DNA of 64,000 bases from 2-01-FULL-41-14 sp046317875 (GTDB lineage Bacteria > Pseudomonadota > Alphaproteobacteria > UBA7879 > UBA5542). The position numbers and the translations under genes were made by a program. The notes beneath the pieces were generated by a model. It made no database searches. It had not been told where the DNA came from and worked only from the letters and a program-made list of their open reading frames with translations. Numbering within the stretch: position 1 is the first letter of the stretch; each line of letters begins with the position of its first letter. The stretch lies in contig JBKCVN010000023.1 in assembly GCA_046317875.1 (NCBI GenBank), positions 1 to 64,000 of the forward strand, in the 5' to 3' direction. Below are positions 24,150-33,489 of the stretch, one piece after another.

Positions 24150-26831
24150 CTAGTCTAATTTGCCGTGACAATACTTGTATTTTTTTCCAGATCCACAGGG
24201 GCATGGGGCATTCCTGGGCAAAGTGGTCCAAGTGGCAGGATTCTGAGGATCAAACTCTAAAGCCTGGGGGCCACTAGCCGACCCTTCAAAAGCCGGATCT
24301 TGTCTGGTTTCCTGAATATGGGCAGGTTCAGTGGGCATCACATTCATTAAATCTTCCGCTTCAAAACGGAAATGACACAGAACCGAGGTCACATTTTCTT
24401 TTAAACGATCCAACATATCTTCGAACATTTTAAAGGCTTCGTGTTTGTATTCGTTCAATGGATCTCTCTGGGCATAGGCTCGTAAGTTAATCCCTTGGCG
24501 CAGGTGATCAAGGGATAACAAATGGTCTTTCCAGTGTTGATCCAAAAGCCGCAACAGAACGCTCTTTTGCAGAGACTTCAGAATATCCTTGTCTAATCCC
24601 GCTATTTTTTCCGCAATTTGATGCTCGATTTCTTTTTCCAGACGCTTCCTAATTTCTTGATCGGCAATACCCTCCTCCGCAGCCCATTGATCAACGGGAA
24701 GATTCAGATCAAAAATACGGCGCGTTTCTTCATGAAGACCTGAAATGTTCCAATCTGATGGATAGGCTTTCGAAGGAATACAGCGGGCAATAAGTTGATT
24801 GATCACATCTTCCCTCATGCCCCGCAGCATCTCGGCCACATCAACATCTTGCATCAGATCTCGACGTAATTCATAAATAACTTTCCGTTGTTCATTCATC
24901 ACATTGTCGTATTTTAACAAATGCTTACGGATATCGTAATTTCGGGCTTCCACCTTACTTTGGGCTTTTTCCAAGGCGCGATTAATCCAAGGATGGGTGA
25001 TGGCTTCCCCTTCCTTTAGTCCCAATTTTACCAGCATGCCATCCAACCGATCAGATCCAAAAATCCGCATAAGGTCGTCTTCAAGGGATAGGAAGAACTT
25101 CGAGGCCCCCGGATCGGCTTGACGGCCAGACCGACCCCGCAATTGGTTATCAATACGACGGCTTTCATGTCGTTCGGTTCCAATCACATACAAACCTCCC
25201 GCTGCTAGAACTGTCTGGGCATCTTTTTGGATATCTTCCTTAATTTTTTGAATGGCCTTTTCTTTTTCTGGGCCTTCGGGCATGGCGCTCAACTCAAGGG
25301 CTATACGGGCCTCTAGGTTTCCACCCAGTTTAATATCCGTTCCGCGTCCTGCCATGTTGGTGGCAATTGTCACAGCCCCTGGGCGGCCCGCTTCCGCAAT
25401 AATCAAAGCTTCCTTATCATGATAACGGGCATTCAATACGCTATGGGGAATCTTGTGTTTTTTCAGTTCCTGCGAAAATTGCTCGGATTTTTCAATGCTG
25501 GCTGTTCCCACCAATACGGGTTGCTGACGTGATTGGCATTCCTGAATCAAGGTTACCACCGCGGCAAATTTTTCACGCTCGGTACGATAAACTTCATCAT
25601 CCGCATCTTTTCGGACACAGGGCTTATGGGTGGGTAATTCAAAGCATTGAAGCCCATATGTCTCTTCAAATTCCAGGGCTTCGGTCATGGCCGTTCCTGT
25701 CATACCAGCCAGCTTCGGGTACATACGGAAATAGTTTTGAAAGGTAATGGATGCCAACGTTTGGTTTTCCATTTGAACGGGCACATCCTCTTTGGCTTCT
25801 AACGCTTGATGAAGTCCTTCCGAAAAACGCCGGCCATCCATCATACGCCCTGTGAATTCATCAATCAGAACCACCTTCATATCTTTGATAATGTAGTCTT
25901 TTTCCCTATGGAACAACGTATGGGCTTTTAAGGCCTGATTCACATGGTGGACTAAAGAAATATTTTGCAAATCATACAATGAATGGCTGGTCAGAAGTCC
26001 TGCTTTTTTTAGAAGGTCTTCCACCTTTTCCACACCGCCCTCGGTCAGGGTTACGTTGTTTTGCTTTTCGTCTTTTTCGTAATCACCGGGTTGCAGTTGT
26101 GTGATCACTTGATTCACCGCCACGTACAACGCCGAGGAATCTTCCGCTGCCCCAGAAATGATCAAGGGTGTTCGGGCTTCATCAATCAGAATGCTATCTA
26201 CTTCGTCTACGATGGCATAATTAAAGGGACGCTGAACCATCTCTTCTAATCGGAATTTCATATTATCGCGCAGATAATCAAATCCTAATTCATTGTTGGT
26301 CACATAGGTGATATCTGCGGCATAGGCCTGACGACGGGCATCATCATTCATTTTATGGGTAATACAGGAAACCGTCAGCCCCAAGAATGTATAAATACGC
26401 CCCATCCAGCTAGAATCTCGTTCAGCCAAATAATCATTGACCGTGACCACATGAACACCCTTACCCTGCAAAGCATTCAGATACACGGGCAGGGTCCCCA
26501 CCAGGGTCTTCCCTTCCCCGGTTTTCATCTCCACAATTTGGCCTTGATGCAAAATCATACCGCCCATCAACTGCACATCATAATGCCGATGCCCAATGGC
26601 CCGTTTGGCAGCTTCGCGTACTGTGGCAAAGGCTTCGGCTAGCACATCATCCAGGGAAGCGCCCTCTTTCAATTTGGCCTTAAATTTCTGGGTTTGGGCC
26701 CGCAGCTGGTCATCGGACAACGAAGCCAAATGGGGTTCAAAAGCATTAATTTCTTGGACTTTTAAGGAAAGCTTTTTCAGGAGCTTTTCATTCGATGAAC
26801 CAAATACTTTTCTAAGCAGTGTTTTTAACAT
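24150..26831 (-). CDS. secA: Preprotein translocase ATPase SecA
   Basis: Motor of the Sec export pathway at the inner membrane. The 893 residues are full length: Walker A EMKTGEGKTLVGTLP, DEAD-like VDEVDSILIDEARTPLI, the preprotein-binding domain (~220-370), second ATPase half with TNMAGRGTDIKLGGN and GRSGRQADPG, helical wing, and the C-terminal zinc-binding tail PCPCGSGKKYKYCHG that contacts SecB. The many signal-peptide proteins in this window depend on it. About 265 bases of A/T-rich DNA separate it from the divergent coiled-coil gene. Confidence 0.98.
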   Translation of the reverse strand: MLKTLLRKVFGSSNEKLLKKLSLKVQEINAFEPHLASLSDDQLRAQTQKFKAKLKEGASLDDVLAEAFATVREAAKRAIGHRHYDVQLMGGMILHQGQIVEMKTGEGKTLVGTLPVYLNALQGKGVHVVTVNDYLAERDSSWMGRIYTFLGLTVSCITHKMNDDARRQAYAADITYVTNNELGFDYLRDNMKFRLEEMVQRPFNYAIVDEVDSILIDEARTPLIISGAAEDSSALYVAVNQVITQLQPGDYEKDEKQNNVTLTEGGVEKVEDLLKKAGLLTSHSLYDLQNISLVHHVNQALKAHTLFHREKDYIIKDMKVVLIDEFTGRMMDGRRFSEGLHQALEAKEDVPVQMENQTLASITFQNYFRMYPKLAGMTGTAMTEALEFEETYGLQCFELPTHKPCVRKDADDEVYRTEREKFAAVVTLIQECQSRQQPVLVGTASIEKSEQFSQELKKHKIPHSVLNARYHDKEALIIAEAGRPGAVTIATNMAGRGTDIKLGGNLEARIALELSAMPEGPEKEKAIQKIKEDIQKDAQTVLAAGGLYVIGTERHESRRIDNQLRGRSGRQADPGASKFFLSLEDDLMRIFGSDRLDGMLVKLGLKEGEAITHPWINRALEKAQSKVEARNYDIRKHLLKYDNVMNEQRKVIYELRRDLMQDVDVAEMLRGMREDVINQLIARCIPSKAYPSDWNISGLHEETRRIFDLNLPVDQWAAEEGIADQEIRKRLEKEIEHQIAEKIAGLDKDILKSLQKSVLLRLLDQHWKDHLLSLDHLRQGINLRAYAQRDPLNEYKHEAFKMFEDMLDRLKENVTSVLCHFRFEAEDLMNVMPTEPAHIQETRQDPAFEGSASGPQALEFDPQNPATWTTLPRNAPCPCGSGKKYKYCHGKLD

Positions 26832-27097
26832 TATTTAAACCTTATTTTAATCTTCCTGTTATACATGAGATTAACGGAACATTAAATCATTTTTCGATGA
26901 TGAAATTTTGATTCCGGCAATTCTCAGATATTTTAGATAAAAAATACCCGTAAATTCATCTCTCTCTATAAAATCCCCTATACTTTTATTAAGTAATATA
27001 TTGAAAATATTGAAAAAATAATAAATAGGGCTTTAAATTAAGAAAAAATAATCCTATATATATTCGGTTAGTTTAATTTTTGACGAAAGATATCAGA

Positions 27098-29224
27098 ATG
27101 AACAAGTCTTTATGGACCCTAATGACGGGAATTTTAACCATCACAATTTCTACGTGGACAGCCAGTAATGATCGGCGGCTAATGGATGAGACCTCTCCAA
27201 ACAGTCCGATCAAAGCTGCCAACACAACGGCTCAACAACAAGTCTTGTTGTCTCAATTCATGTCAGCACTCAAAAAAAGCAAAGATGAAAATACTCAGCT
27301 GAAGAGTTCCCTAGAAAGTCTGAAGACTGAGCTAAAAAATCGTGAACACACTTTAACTGCTTTTATAGACCTAGGCTCAAGGTCCCTTGGTGATCACTAC
27401 GAAAGTCTTGAGGCTATTTTAAAAACACCTGAACACATAGGAACAACCCAGGAAAGCAACCTTAAAGAAATTTTAAACGCCCTTTCACGATTATTGGAGT
27501 CAGAATATTTAAAGGCCCAAAGGGAAAAAGAGCTGAACCAAACTGAAAAAAATCTTGCTGCCATGATTAATGAACACAAGACCAAACAGCTCGACATTAA
27601 AAACCTAGAGGAGCAATATACAGAGTTAGATGAACAGGTTAAAAGAAAACAAATACAAATTGAAGAGTTAAAAGAAGAAGCCAAAAAGTTAAAAAAGGCC
27701 AAAACACAAGAAGAAAAAGCAAGGGCAGAGCCTGAGAAGAAAGAAGATTCCTTCACTAAAAAATTAAAAGATAGAATCCGAGAACTGGAATATGCCCTGC
27801 ATCAAACACAATCGGAAAAAGAAGCAATTCAAGATCAAAAACAAAAAAGAATCCTGCAAAAGCTTGAGGAAGAAAAAACTGAGCTTCAAAACAAACTAGA
27901 CCTCTTAGAAGCAGGCAACAAAGGATTTAAAGAGACTTTAGAAAAACGTCAAAAAGAAACTTCGGATCTTGGAGAGCAACAAGGAAAGATAAAAGAAGAG
28001 TTACAAAAAAAAGAGCAAGAGCTTCAAAACCTGCTCTCTAGATGCAAAGCACTGGAAGAAACCAATAAAGCCCTTCAAACCACATCCCAACAAAATAAAG
28101 AGGGAGCCGACAAAATGACTTTGAGTTTAAAATCGCTAGAAGACTATATTCAACGCTTGCAGCTTATCAATCAAAAACTAACCACCGCAGAACAAGATAG
28201 GCTGCCCCATCAACCAAAACAAGAATCTTTTATACCAGAAGACAAATTTGTAATTGAATCACAAAAGGCCAAAATTGAATCACTAGAAAAACAGATTTTA
28301 AGCCTGAAAACTGAACAAACTCCTATTCTTGATGCAAATACTACGTTGATGGAAAATTTTGAAGATCTAAAAAGTAAGAATGCTGAACTGGAGAAAAGCG
28401 TATCGGTTACACGTCAGCATCTTGGTGCGACTACATTCACCCTTAATAGCGCGCTAAAAAAAGCAGAGTCCGAAAAACAAGAATTGGTATTAGAAATTAG
28501 GGAATTAAAAGAAAAAGTGAAATCTTTAGAGGCCCAAATTTCAGAGGTTGAAGAGATAAAAATAACATATTTAGAATCGGTTGGACAATCAGCCCGGGAT
28601 TTTCAGTCTGTTAGACAGGAAAATGAATCCCTTCAAAAGGATAAAGGTACCCTGGAAACAGAGAAAAAAGCCCTCGAACAAAGGAATAAAGAACTAGAAG
28701 AAAAAGTAAAACAGGCAGAAACTTCCAAGAACCTAGAAATTCTACTTGCAACAGCCCAAATGAAACAACAGCTAGAACTATCTTCTGCTGAGGCTCTTAA
28801 GTATAAAATGGAACTTGAAAGTCAAAAGCGAGCATTCGCTCTGATGCAGAAAAAATTAGATATGAAAATTGAAGAATTGAGCCTTGCTATATATAGGCTA
28901 GAAACTGATCATGAGAAGGCTAAATCTGAAAAGGACCAATATTTCACTACAGCTCTAAGACTTATAGATGAGAAAAAAAGATGGACTCAGTCCCTGAATG
29001 ACCTGGATGAAGAAAATAAAGCTCTTAAGGCCCAGATTCAAGACTCAAGCCAAGCTGCCTCTATGGTACATACGGAAATGCAACGATACGTTTATGTTCC
29101 TGAGTACCCACAAGCTGGGGCTTATGCCTCCACCCAACAACCTTTTTACTCGCCATCATATCCTGTTGGTTATACTCCAGCATCACCAGGCTTTCAAGGC
29201 GGGCCTTATCCTCAAGACCAATAG
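27098..29224 (+). CDS. Exported long coiled-coil protein with Tyr/Pro-rich tail
   Basis: A 708-residue protein with an N-terminal signal or anchor (MNKSLWTLMTGILTITISTW). From about residue 50 to 660 it is almost unbroken coiled coil rich in Glu, Lys, Gln and Leu (KNLEEQYTELDEQVKRKQIQ, LEEEKTELQNKLDLLEAG). The last ~45 residues switch to a Pro/Tyr/Gly/Gln-rich tail (YVPEYPQAGAYAS, QQPFYSPSYPVGYTPASPGF). ATG 27098 is chosen over a TTG six codons upstream. After the TAG the same frame stays open for 42 codons. Not a recognised family; SMC- or tropomyosin-like matches would be compositional. A surface or secreted scaffold is a guess. Confidence 0.6.
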   Translation: MNKSLWTLMTGILTITISTWTASNDRRLMDETSPNSPIKAANTTAQQQVLLSQFMSALKKSKDENTQLKSSLESLKTELKNREHTLTAFIDLGSRSLGDHYESLEAILKTPEHIGTTQESNLKEILNALSRLLESEYLKAQREKELNQTEKNLAAMINEHKTKQLDIKNLEEQYTELDEQVKRKQIQIEELKEEAKKLKKAKTQEEKARAEPEKKEDSFTKKLKDRIRELEYALHQTQSEKEAIQDQKQKRILQKLEEEKTELQNKLDLLEAGNKGFKETLEKRQKETSDLGEQQGKIKEELQKKEQELQNLLSRCKALEETNKALQTTSQQNKEGADKMTLSLKSLEDYIQRLQLINQKLTTAEQDRLPHQPKQESFIPEDKFVIESQKAKIESLEKQILSLKTEQTPILDANTTLMENFEDLKSKNAELEKSVSVTRQHLGATTFTLNSALKKAESEKQELVLEIRELKEKVKSLEAQISEVEEIKITYLESVGQSARDFQSVRQENESLQKDKGTLETEKKALEQRNKELEEKVKQAETSKNLEILLATAQMKQQLELSSAEALKYKMELESQKRAFALMQKKLDMKIEELSLAIYRLETDHEKAKSEKDQYFTTALRLIDEKKRWTQSLNDLDEENKALKAQIQDSSQAASMVHTEMQRYVYVPEYPQAGAYASTQQPFYSPSYPVGYTPASPGFQGGPYPQDQ

Positions 29225-29481
29225 GGGTCATCCAGGTGCTAGGAACAGTGGATGAGACAGATGAAACCATAAAATTGCATGGAAGAAATCTAGGCCTTTG
29301 CCTTAAAAAGTTAAGCTTAGAAAAAGATCAACCCATATTGACACTGGAATAAAATTTTTTACTGAATTCTTTTAAAAAATGTTGTCTAAGTCGCCTGGTT
29401 TATTTTTAATTCTAGAATCATAATAGGAAACCATTTGAAGTTCCTAAAATCTGAAGATATAATAAAGAAATAAGGAGATAA

Positions 29482-29853
29482 ATGTCTGTGAAAACACAAA
29501 CCTCTTTAACAGAGGCAACATTTTTAAAGGCTGTTTGCAAAATCCTTGATGATAATAAAGCATCCGATGTCATTGTTATCAATCTTGCTGAAAAAACTTC
29601 TTTTTCCGACCATATGATTATCGCTTCAGGCACCAGCCAACGCCACATTTTGGCTTTGGGTGACCACCTGCAACGCGAAGCATATCGGCTGTCACATCCC
29701 TATGTGCGGATCGAAGGCAAGGAAAATGGAGCTGATTGGATTCTGGTGGATTTGGGAAATATTGTGGTGCACTTATTCCGCCCCGAAACCCGCCAATTAT
29801 ACGATCTAGAAAGCATGTGGAGTACCCCTTTTTTAAAGGCGTACCAGGGTTAA
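29482..29853 (+). CDS. rsfS: Ribosomal silencing factor RsfS
   Basis: Binds L14 and prevents joining of ribosomal subunits in poor growth conditions. The 123 residues hold the RsfS core: KASDVIVINLAEKTSFSDHM, IIASGTSQRHILALGDHL, ADWILVDLGNIVVHLFRPET and YDLESMWS. AAGGAG precedes ATG 29482. rlmH starts directly after its stop, the usual rsfS-rlmH pair. The 257 bases upstream carry no recognised gene. Confidence 0.96.
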   Translation: MSVKTQTSLTEATFLKAVCKILDDNKASDVIVINLAEKTSFSDHMIIASGTSQRHILALGDHLQREAYRLSHPYVRIEGKENGADWILVDLGNIVVHLFRPETRQLYDLESMWSTPFLKAYQG

Positions 29854-30297
29854 ATGCATATTACCATTGTGGCCGTGGGCCGGCTGAAGCCATCCCCCTT
29901 GCAGTTTCTTATCACTGATTATACTACCCAACTTCAGTGGAAAATTGGGGTGAAAGAACTGGATTCTAAAGAAGAGTCCAAATCTACTTTTGGTGAAAAG
30001 TTTTGTGCCCTGATCCCCCCCCAATCTTATATTATAGCCCTCGATGAAAAGGGGATCTCCCTCTCTAGCCGCGAGTTCAGCCAACACATTGAAAAGTCTC
30101 AAACCCAAGGACACAGCCATTTATGTTTTTTAATAGGCGCGGCGAATGGCCTGCCGCCCCTGGCAAAAACCAAAGCCCATCTTACCCTTTCTTTTGGTCG
30201 CGCCACATGGCCCCACATGATGGTTCGCTTGCTTTTAGTTGAACAACTGTACCGGGCCCAGCAAATTTTATCGGGACATCCCTATCATCGCGATTAG
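29854..30297 (+). CDS. rlmH: 23S rRNA pseudouridine-1915 N3-methyltransferase
   Basis: SPOUT-class methyltransferase acting on pseudouridine 1915 of helix 69. The 147 residues contain IIALDEKGISLSSREFSQHI, CFLIGAANGLPP (knot loop) and the C-terminal LTLSFGRATWPHMMVRLLLVEQLYRAQQILSGHPYH block, whose parts (LLVEQLYRA, GHPYHRD) are diagnostic. Length slightly under the usual 155. TAAATG junction with rsfS. Confidence 0.95.
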   Translation: MHITIVAVGRLKPSPLQFLITDYTTQLQWKIGVKELDSKEESKSTFGEKFCALIPPQSYIIALDEKGISLSSREFSQHIEKSQTQGHSHLCFLIGAANGLPPLAKTKAHLTLSFGRATWPHMMVRLLLVEQLYRAQQILSGHPYHRD

Positions 30298-30355
30298 TCC
30301 CTCTCTAGACCCGTGGCCTTGTGTATGTTAGCCTAAACACAAAAGGGAGGATGTA

Positions 30356-31030
30356 ATGTCCGCACAATCATTTATTGTTAATGTTTTATCTGTTGTTCTG
30401 ATTATTATTTTAGTGGGTTTTTCGGGTCTGATCATCGACCGAATGGTGTTACAGGGCCGGTATACCAGCCCCTATAACAAAGATGAAGCAATCAAATCGT
30501 TGGCCGAGCGCCTAAACACACAGGTTCAAGACAACAACAATTTAAAAGCCCAACTTCAAGATATTCAGGCTCAATTAGATGCCACAAGCCAACAATTAGC
30601 CTCCCTTCCTATTGTGCAGCTGAATACAGGCTTATTTCAAACTTTAGGGGGTGAAAAAGGCATACGAATGGAAAAAGGGCGCATGATTTTTAACGAACAA
30701 ACCTTTTTTAAGGAAGACTCCCTTACCCTTTCAAAAACAGCCCAGAAATCTTTGGACAAAATTGCCTTGCATTTGTTGAGATTGGAAAAAAGAAGCCGGA
30801 CTCCCTGGGTAGTGCGTGTGGAAGGTCACGCCGATCGTCAATCCACCCCCAGCGTGAACGGATATGACTCGAAATGGATGATGGGATACAAACGAGCCTA
30901 TGCAGTCGCCCAATACTTAATCAACAAGGGTGTGGATGCCAAACGTTTCTATCTGGTCAGCTTTAGCACCTATCGACCAGGTCCTTATCCCCATAATCGC
31001 CGTGTAAGCCTAAGTTTTGATTATGCTTAA
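30356..31030 (+). CDS. Inner-membrane protein with OmpA-like peptidoglycan-binding domain
   Basis: A 224-residue protein: one N-terminal membrane helix (NVLSVVLIIILVGFSGLIID), a coiled-coil stretch (~45-85, NLKAQLQDIQAQLDATSQQL) and a C-terminal OmpA/MotB domain (VVRVEGHADRQS, YKRAYAVAQYLINKGVDAKR, NRRVSLSF). The layout resembles MotB-like or TolR/OmpA-type anchors that link the inner membrane to peptidoglycan. No MotA or flagellar gene is nearby, and the helix lacks the MotB proton-binding Asp pattern, so a motor role is unlikely. The flanking hairpin is oriented for the opposite strand. Confidence 0.75.
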   Translation: MSAQSFIVNVLSVVLIIILVGFSGLIIDRMVLQGRYTSPYNKDEAIKSLAERLNTQVQDNNNLKAQLQDIQAQLDATSQQLASLPIVQLNTGLFQTLGGEKGIRMEKGRMIFNEQTFFKEDSLTLSKTAQKSLDKIALHLLRLEKRSRTPWVVRVEGHADRQSTPSVNGYDSKWMMGYKRAYAVAQYLINKGVDAKRFYLVSFSTYRPGPYPHNRRVSLSFDYA

Positions 31031-31060
31031 AAAAATAACCCCTCTGTTTCAGAGGGGGTA
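31031..31060 (-). terminator. Terminator of the ferritin-like gene
   Basis: CCCCTCTG, loop TTT, CAGAGGGG. On the minus strand the stem is followed by TTATTTTTTT, so it ends leftward transcription of 31084-31542. It may also slow the rightward OmpA-like transcript. Confidence 0.8.
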
Positions 31061-31083
31061 CAAAGTTCTTGGAAAATTTATAA

Positions 31084-31542
31084 TTAGTTATTTTTAGCTT
31101 TTTTAATCGCTTGTTCCAGCCATTCCGCATGATGATGCTCGTCCCGAAGGCCACGCCTTACGATATCGGCCACCTCTGGCCACAAGTCATCCCGTTCGTT
31201 CATTCTTTCGTACGCTGTATTGGTGTCTATCTCATTGCTGGCCATGGCTTTTAAAATAGTGTCATCCCCTAAAAGGTTGGCAAACACCACTTTGCCCTTT
31301 GTAAGCCACTGCTTCATACTGGGCATTATGGGCATATTTTCTCCTTTGCTTTTCAGCACAGCAGAAATTTCGTCCATGTGTCGTTGGTGGTCTTTTTTAA
31401 ATTGAGTCAGTTGATTTTTGTATTCCATATTATCCAGCCTGTTGACTGCCGCTTCATAGGCTTCTTTAGCTTCATAATCCAGTTCCATTAGGTCTCGCAA
31501 GGCATCGGCTAGTTTAGTTTGTGTTCCAACAAATGTAACCAT
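31084..31542 (-). CDS. Ferritin-like domain protein (DUF2383/rubrerythrin-like)
   Basis: A 152-residue four-helix protein. Helices carry acidic and His residues in the pattern of a diiron or ferritin-like site: ELDYEAKEAYEAAV, QFKKDHQRHMDEISAVL, TNTAYERMNERDD and GLRDEHHHAEWLEQAI. No signal peptide. Such proteins store or handle iron or respond to oxidants, but the exact role is not known for this type. It has good upstream AAGGAGG at ~31547 and its own terminator, so it is monocistronic. Confidence 0.7.
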   Translation of the reverse strand: MVTFVGTQTKLADALRDLMELDYEAKEAYEAAVNRLDNMEYKNQLTQFKKDHQRHMDEISAVLKSKGENMPIMPSMKQWLTKGKVVFANLLGDDTILKAMASNEIDTNTAYERMNERDDLWPEVADIVRRGLRDEHHHAEWLEQAIKKAKNN

Positions 31543-31705
31543 TTTATCCTCCTTTTTAGAACCATGTTTCTGCTGCCCTTATAGGCCTCTAACCCACACA
31601 TGTCAATTTTATAAATAAAATGAAAAATCTGTATTTATTGAATTTATTTTTAATGAAAATAGAAACGATGAAAATAAAGATTTCACCGTACAAAATGTTT
31701 TGGGC

Positions 31706-31738
31706 AAAAGAAAAACCCCCTCCGAACGGAAGGGGTTC
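31706..31738 (-). terminator. Terminator of the outer-membrane barrel gene
   Basis: On the minus strand AACCCCTTCC, loop GTTC, GGAGGGGGTT then TTTCTTTT; one mismatch in the stem. It lies ~20 bases after the stop at 31760. Confidence 0.8.
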
Positions 31739-31759
31739 AAACATTTTAGGCTTTAGGTA

Positions 31760-32479
31760 TTAATCGTGTGAAGGATTAATTTTATAAGATACCCCTACAG
31801 AAATACCCAGTTGTTTAGGATTCATTTTGAAAGTGTAGGTATGCCCTCCGCCATCACCCGACAAATCTTTTTTGAAAGATTGGTAGAAGGCATAGTAAGC
31901 ATCCCCGTGAAGAGACCAATTTTTATCTAACCCTACTTTCATGCCTAGTCCAGGTGCTATAGCCCACAGGTTTTTGCTCAGGTTACTGCCGACGTAACCC
32001 CCTCCTAATAGGCCTCCATCACCAGGAGCGTGTTCTATTTTAAATCGAGTATTGATTGCACTGACATGAGCATACCAAGTGGTATTATCATTTATTCCCC
32101 ATCCCGCTTTAAGCTTTAACCCTCCACTATATTCTTGGTTAACTCGTGTATAAGATGTGTTCCCTCCAATATAGTCCACAATTCGACCTGTGTCCGTATT
32201 GTGAAAGCTTGCAAAAAGTTCCGTTCCCCATACAAAACAAGAAGATCCCCATCTGTCCTCATATCCTGCAAAAACACGACCTTCTGCTCCCCCATAGTAA
32301 CGGTCATTTTTTTTACCTTTCAAACTTACGACTGTATCCGTAGCTTGCCCATCTAACTGTAGATTATTAAAGGCATGGGAAACCCCTACATACATTCCAT
32401 CTTGCAGTTTGGAAGCATAACCGCTGGTAACCCCGGCCAATAAGGCAAGAGCAGAAATTTTTAATAATTTAGATGACAT
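31760..32479 (-). CDS. Outer-membrane beta-barrel protein
   Basis: A 239-residue exported protein: signal peptide MSSKLLKISALALLAGVTSG with cleavage near GYA-SK, then Gly/Tyr/aromatic strands (GMYVGVSHAFNNLQL, GAEGRVFAGYEDRWG, FVWGTELFASFHN, GGLKLKAGWGIND, IAPGLGMKVGLDKNW, LGISVGVSYKI). The layout fits an eight-stranded OmpA/Opacity-like barrel, distantly like the barrel at 10844 but not a close copy. AGGAG lies upstream. It has its own terminator. A porin-like or surface role is inferred only from the fold. Confidence 0.78.
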   Translation of the reverse strand: MSSKLLKISALALLAGVTSGYASKLQDGMYVGVSHAFNNLQLDGQATDTVVSLKGKKNDRYYGGAEGRVFAGYEDRWGSSCFVWGTELFASFHNTDTGRIVDYIGGNTSYTRVNQEYSGGLKLKAGWGINDNTTWYAHVSAINTRFKIEHAPGDGGLLGGGYVGSNLSKNLWAIAPGLGMKVGLDKNWSLHGDAYYAFYQSFKKDLSGDGGGHTYTFKMNPKQLGISVGVSYKINPSHD

Positions 32480-32546
32480 ATTATTCTCCTGTTAAGACTT
32501 TTTAATACTTAATGATTATGATATCGATTTTTTTAATTCTTAACAA

Positions 32547-32669
32547 TTACTGAAAGTTACCAAGGGAGAATGGTTGCAATCCTGCAACAAAAATTTGTCC
32601 AGCGATAAGGATCGCACCCAATACCAGGGCACCAATGTACATTCTGATTTTTATGAAAAATGAAAGCAT
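32547..32669 (-). CDS. Possible small membrane protein, 40 residues
   Basis: An open frame just downstream of tRNA-Arg on the same strand, starting MLSFFIKIRM and continuing with the hydrophobic segment YIGALVLGAILIAGQIFVAG. One membrane helix with positive residues before it, compatible with a real small protein. No Shine-Dalgarno is visible and the message would have to come from the tRNA transcript. Low certainty. Confidence 0.3.
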   Translation of the reverse strand: MLSFFIKIRMYIGALVLGAILIAGQIFVAGLQPFSLGNFQ

Positions 32670-32676
32670 AAATAAA

Positions 32677-32753
32677 TGGTGCGCTCGAGAGGAGTCGAAC
32701 CCCTAACCTCTTGATCCGTAGTCAAGTGCTCTATCCAATTGAGCTACGAGCGC
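32677..32753 (-). tRNA. tRNA-Arg (anticodon ACG)
   Basis: A 77-base tRNA with encoded CCA on the minus strand. The acceptor stem pairs GCGCTCG with CGAGCGC, discriminator A. The anticodon stem CTTGA/TCAAG encloses CTACGGA, so the anticodon is ACG, read as ICG after TadA editing (CGU/C/A codons). Confidence 0.96.
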
Positions 32754-32816
32754 ATAAGACTTTCGAAACTTAGCCGAACAAAGGGCCCAGTGCAAGCCTT
32801 TTTTCAGAAATTATGA

Positions 32817-33419
32817 TTATAATTCTTCCGCAAACTCACTTAAGTAAATCGCCACACCTTCAGAGCTGGCTTCCATGGCCTTGTTGCCCTTATTCCATCC
32901 CGCGGGACACACTTCGCCATGTTGCTCATGATGATGCAAGGCATCCACCATACGCAAGGCTTCATCCACATTACGGCCCAAGGGCAGATCGTTCACCACC
33001 TGATGACGAACAATACCTTCTTTATCAATTAAAAAGGTCCCCCGCAAAGAAACCGCCTCATTAATCAAAACGTCATAATCCCGGGCAATGCTTTTGGTTA
33101 AGTCCGCCACCATGGGAAAATGAACATTTCCAATACCGCCCGCTTTAACAGGGGTATTTTTCCAGGCCAAATGGGTAAAGTGCGAATCCACACTAATGGC
33201 AATAACCTCAACGCCCCGCTCTTTAAATTGGGTCATCCGGTTATCAAAGGCCAAAATTTCGGAAGGGCATACAAATGTAAAATCCAAAGGGTAAAAAAAC
33301 AAAAGTCCCACCTTGTCCTTCAAATAGGATGAAAGGTTGAAATGTTCATTAATCGTATTATCGGGCATTACGGCTGCGGCCGTAAAATCTGGGGCTTTTT
33401 TTCCTACTAGAACGCTCAT
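32817..33419 (-). CDS. Typical 2-Cys peroxiredoxin (AhpC/Prx family)
   Basis: Reduces hydrogen peroxide and organic peroxides. The 200 residues include the peroxidatic site FYPLDFTFVCPSEILAF and the resolving Cys in HGEVCPAGWNKG, followed by a short C-terminal tail. ATG 33419 is chosen over one two codons upstream because AAGGAG lies six bases before it. No AhpF or thioredoxin reductase is adjacent. Next gene in the leftward direction after dnaJ with ~70 bases between; it may be partly stress-linked. Confidence 0.94.
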   Translation of the reverse strand: MSVLVGKKAPDFTAAAVMPDNTINEHFNLSSYLKDKVGLLFFYPLDFTFVCPSEILAFDNRMTQFKERGVEVIAISVDSHFTHLAWKNTPVKAGGIGNVHFPMVADLTKSIARDYDVLINEAVSLRGTFLIDKEGIVRHQVVNDLPLGRNVDEALRMVDALHHHEQHGEVCPAGWNKGNKAMEASSEGVAIYLSEFAEEL

Positions 33420-33489
33420 GAACATCTCCTTCTGTTTTTGTTGATTTAGGTTTTATCATAAAACCTGGGGAATAAAAAAATAAACTTCT

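Noticed and set aside
30356..31030. MotB flagellar stator protein
   Set aside because: OmpA-like domain and one helix agree, but there is no motA or flagellar gene nearby and the helix lacks the MotB Asp pattern.
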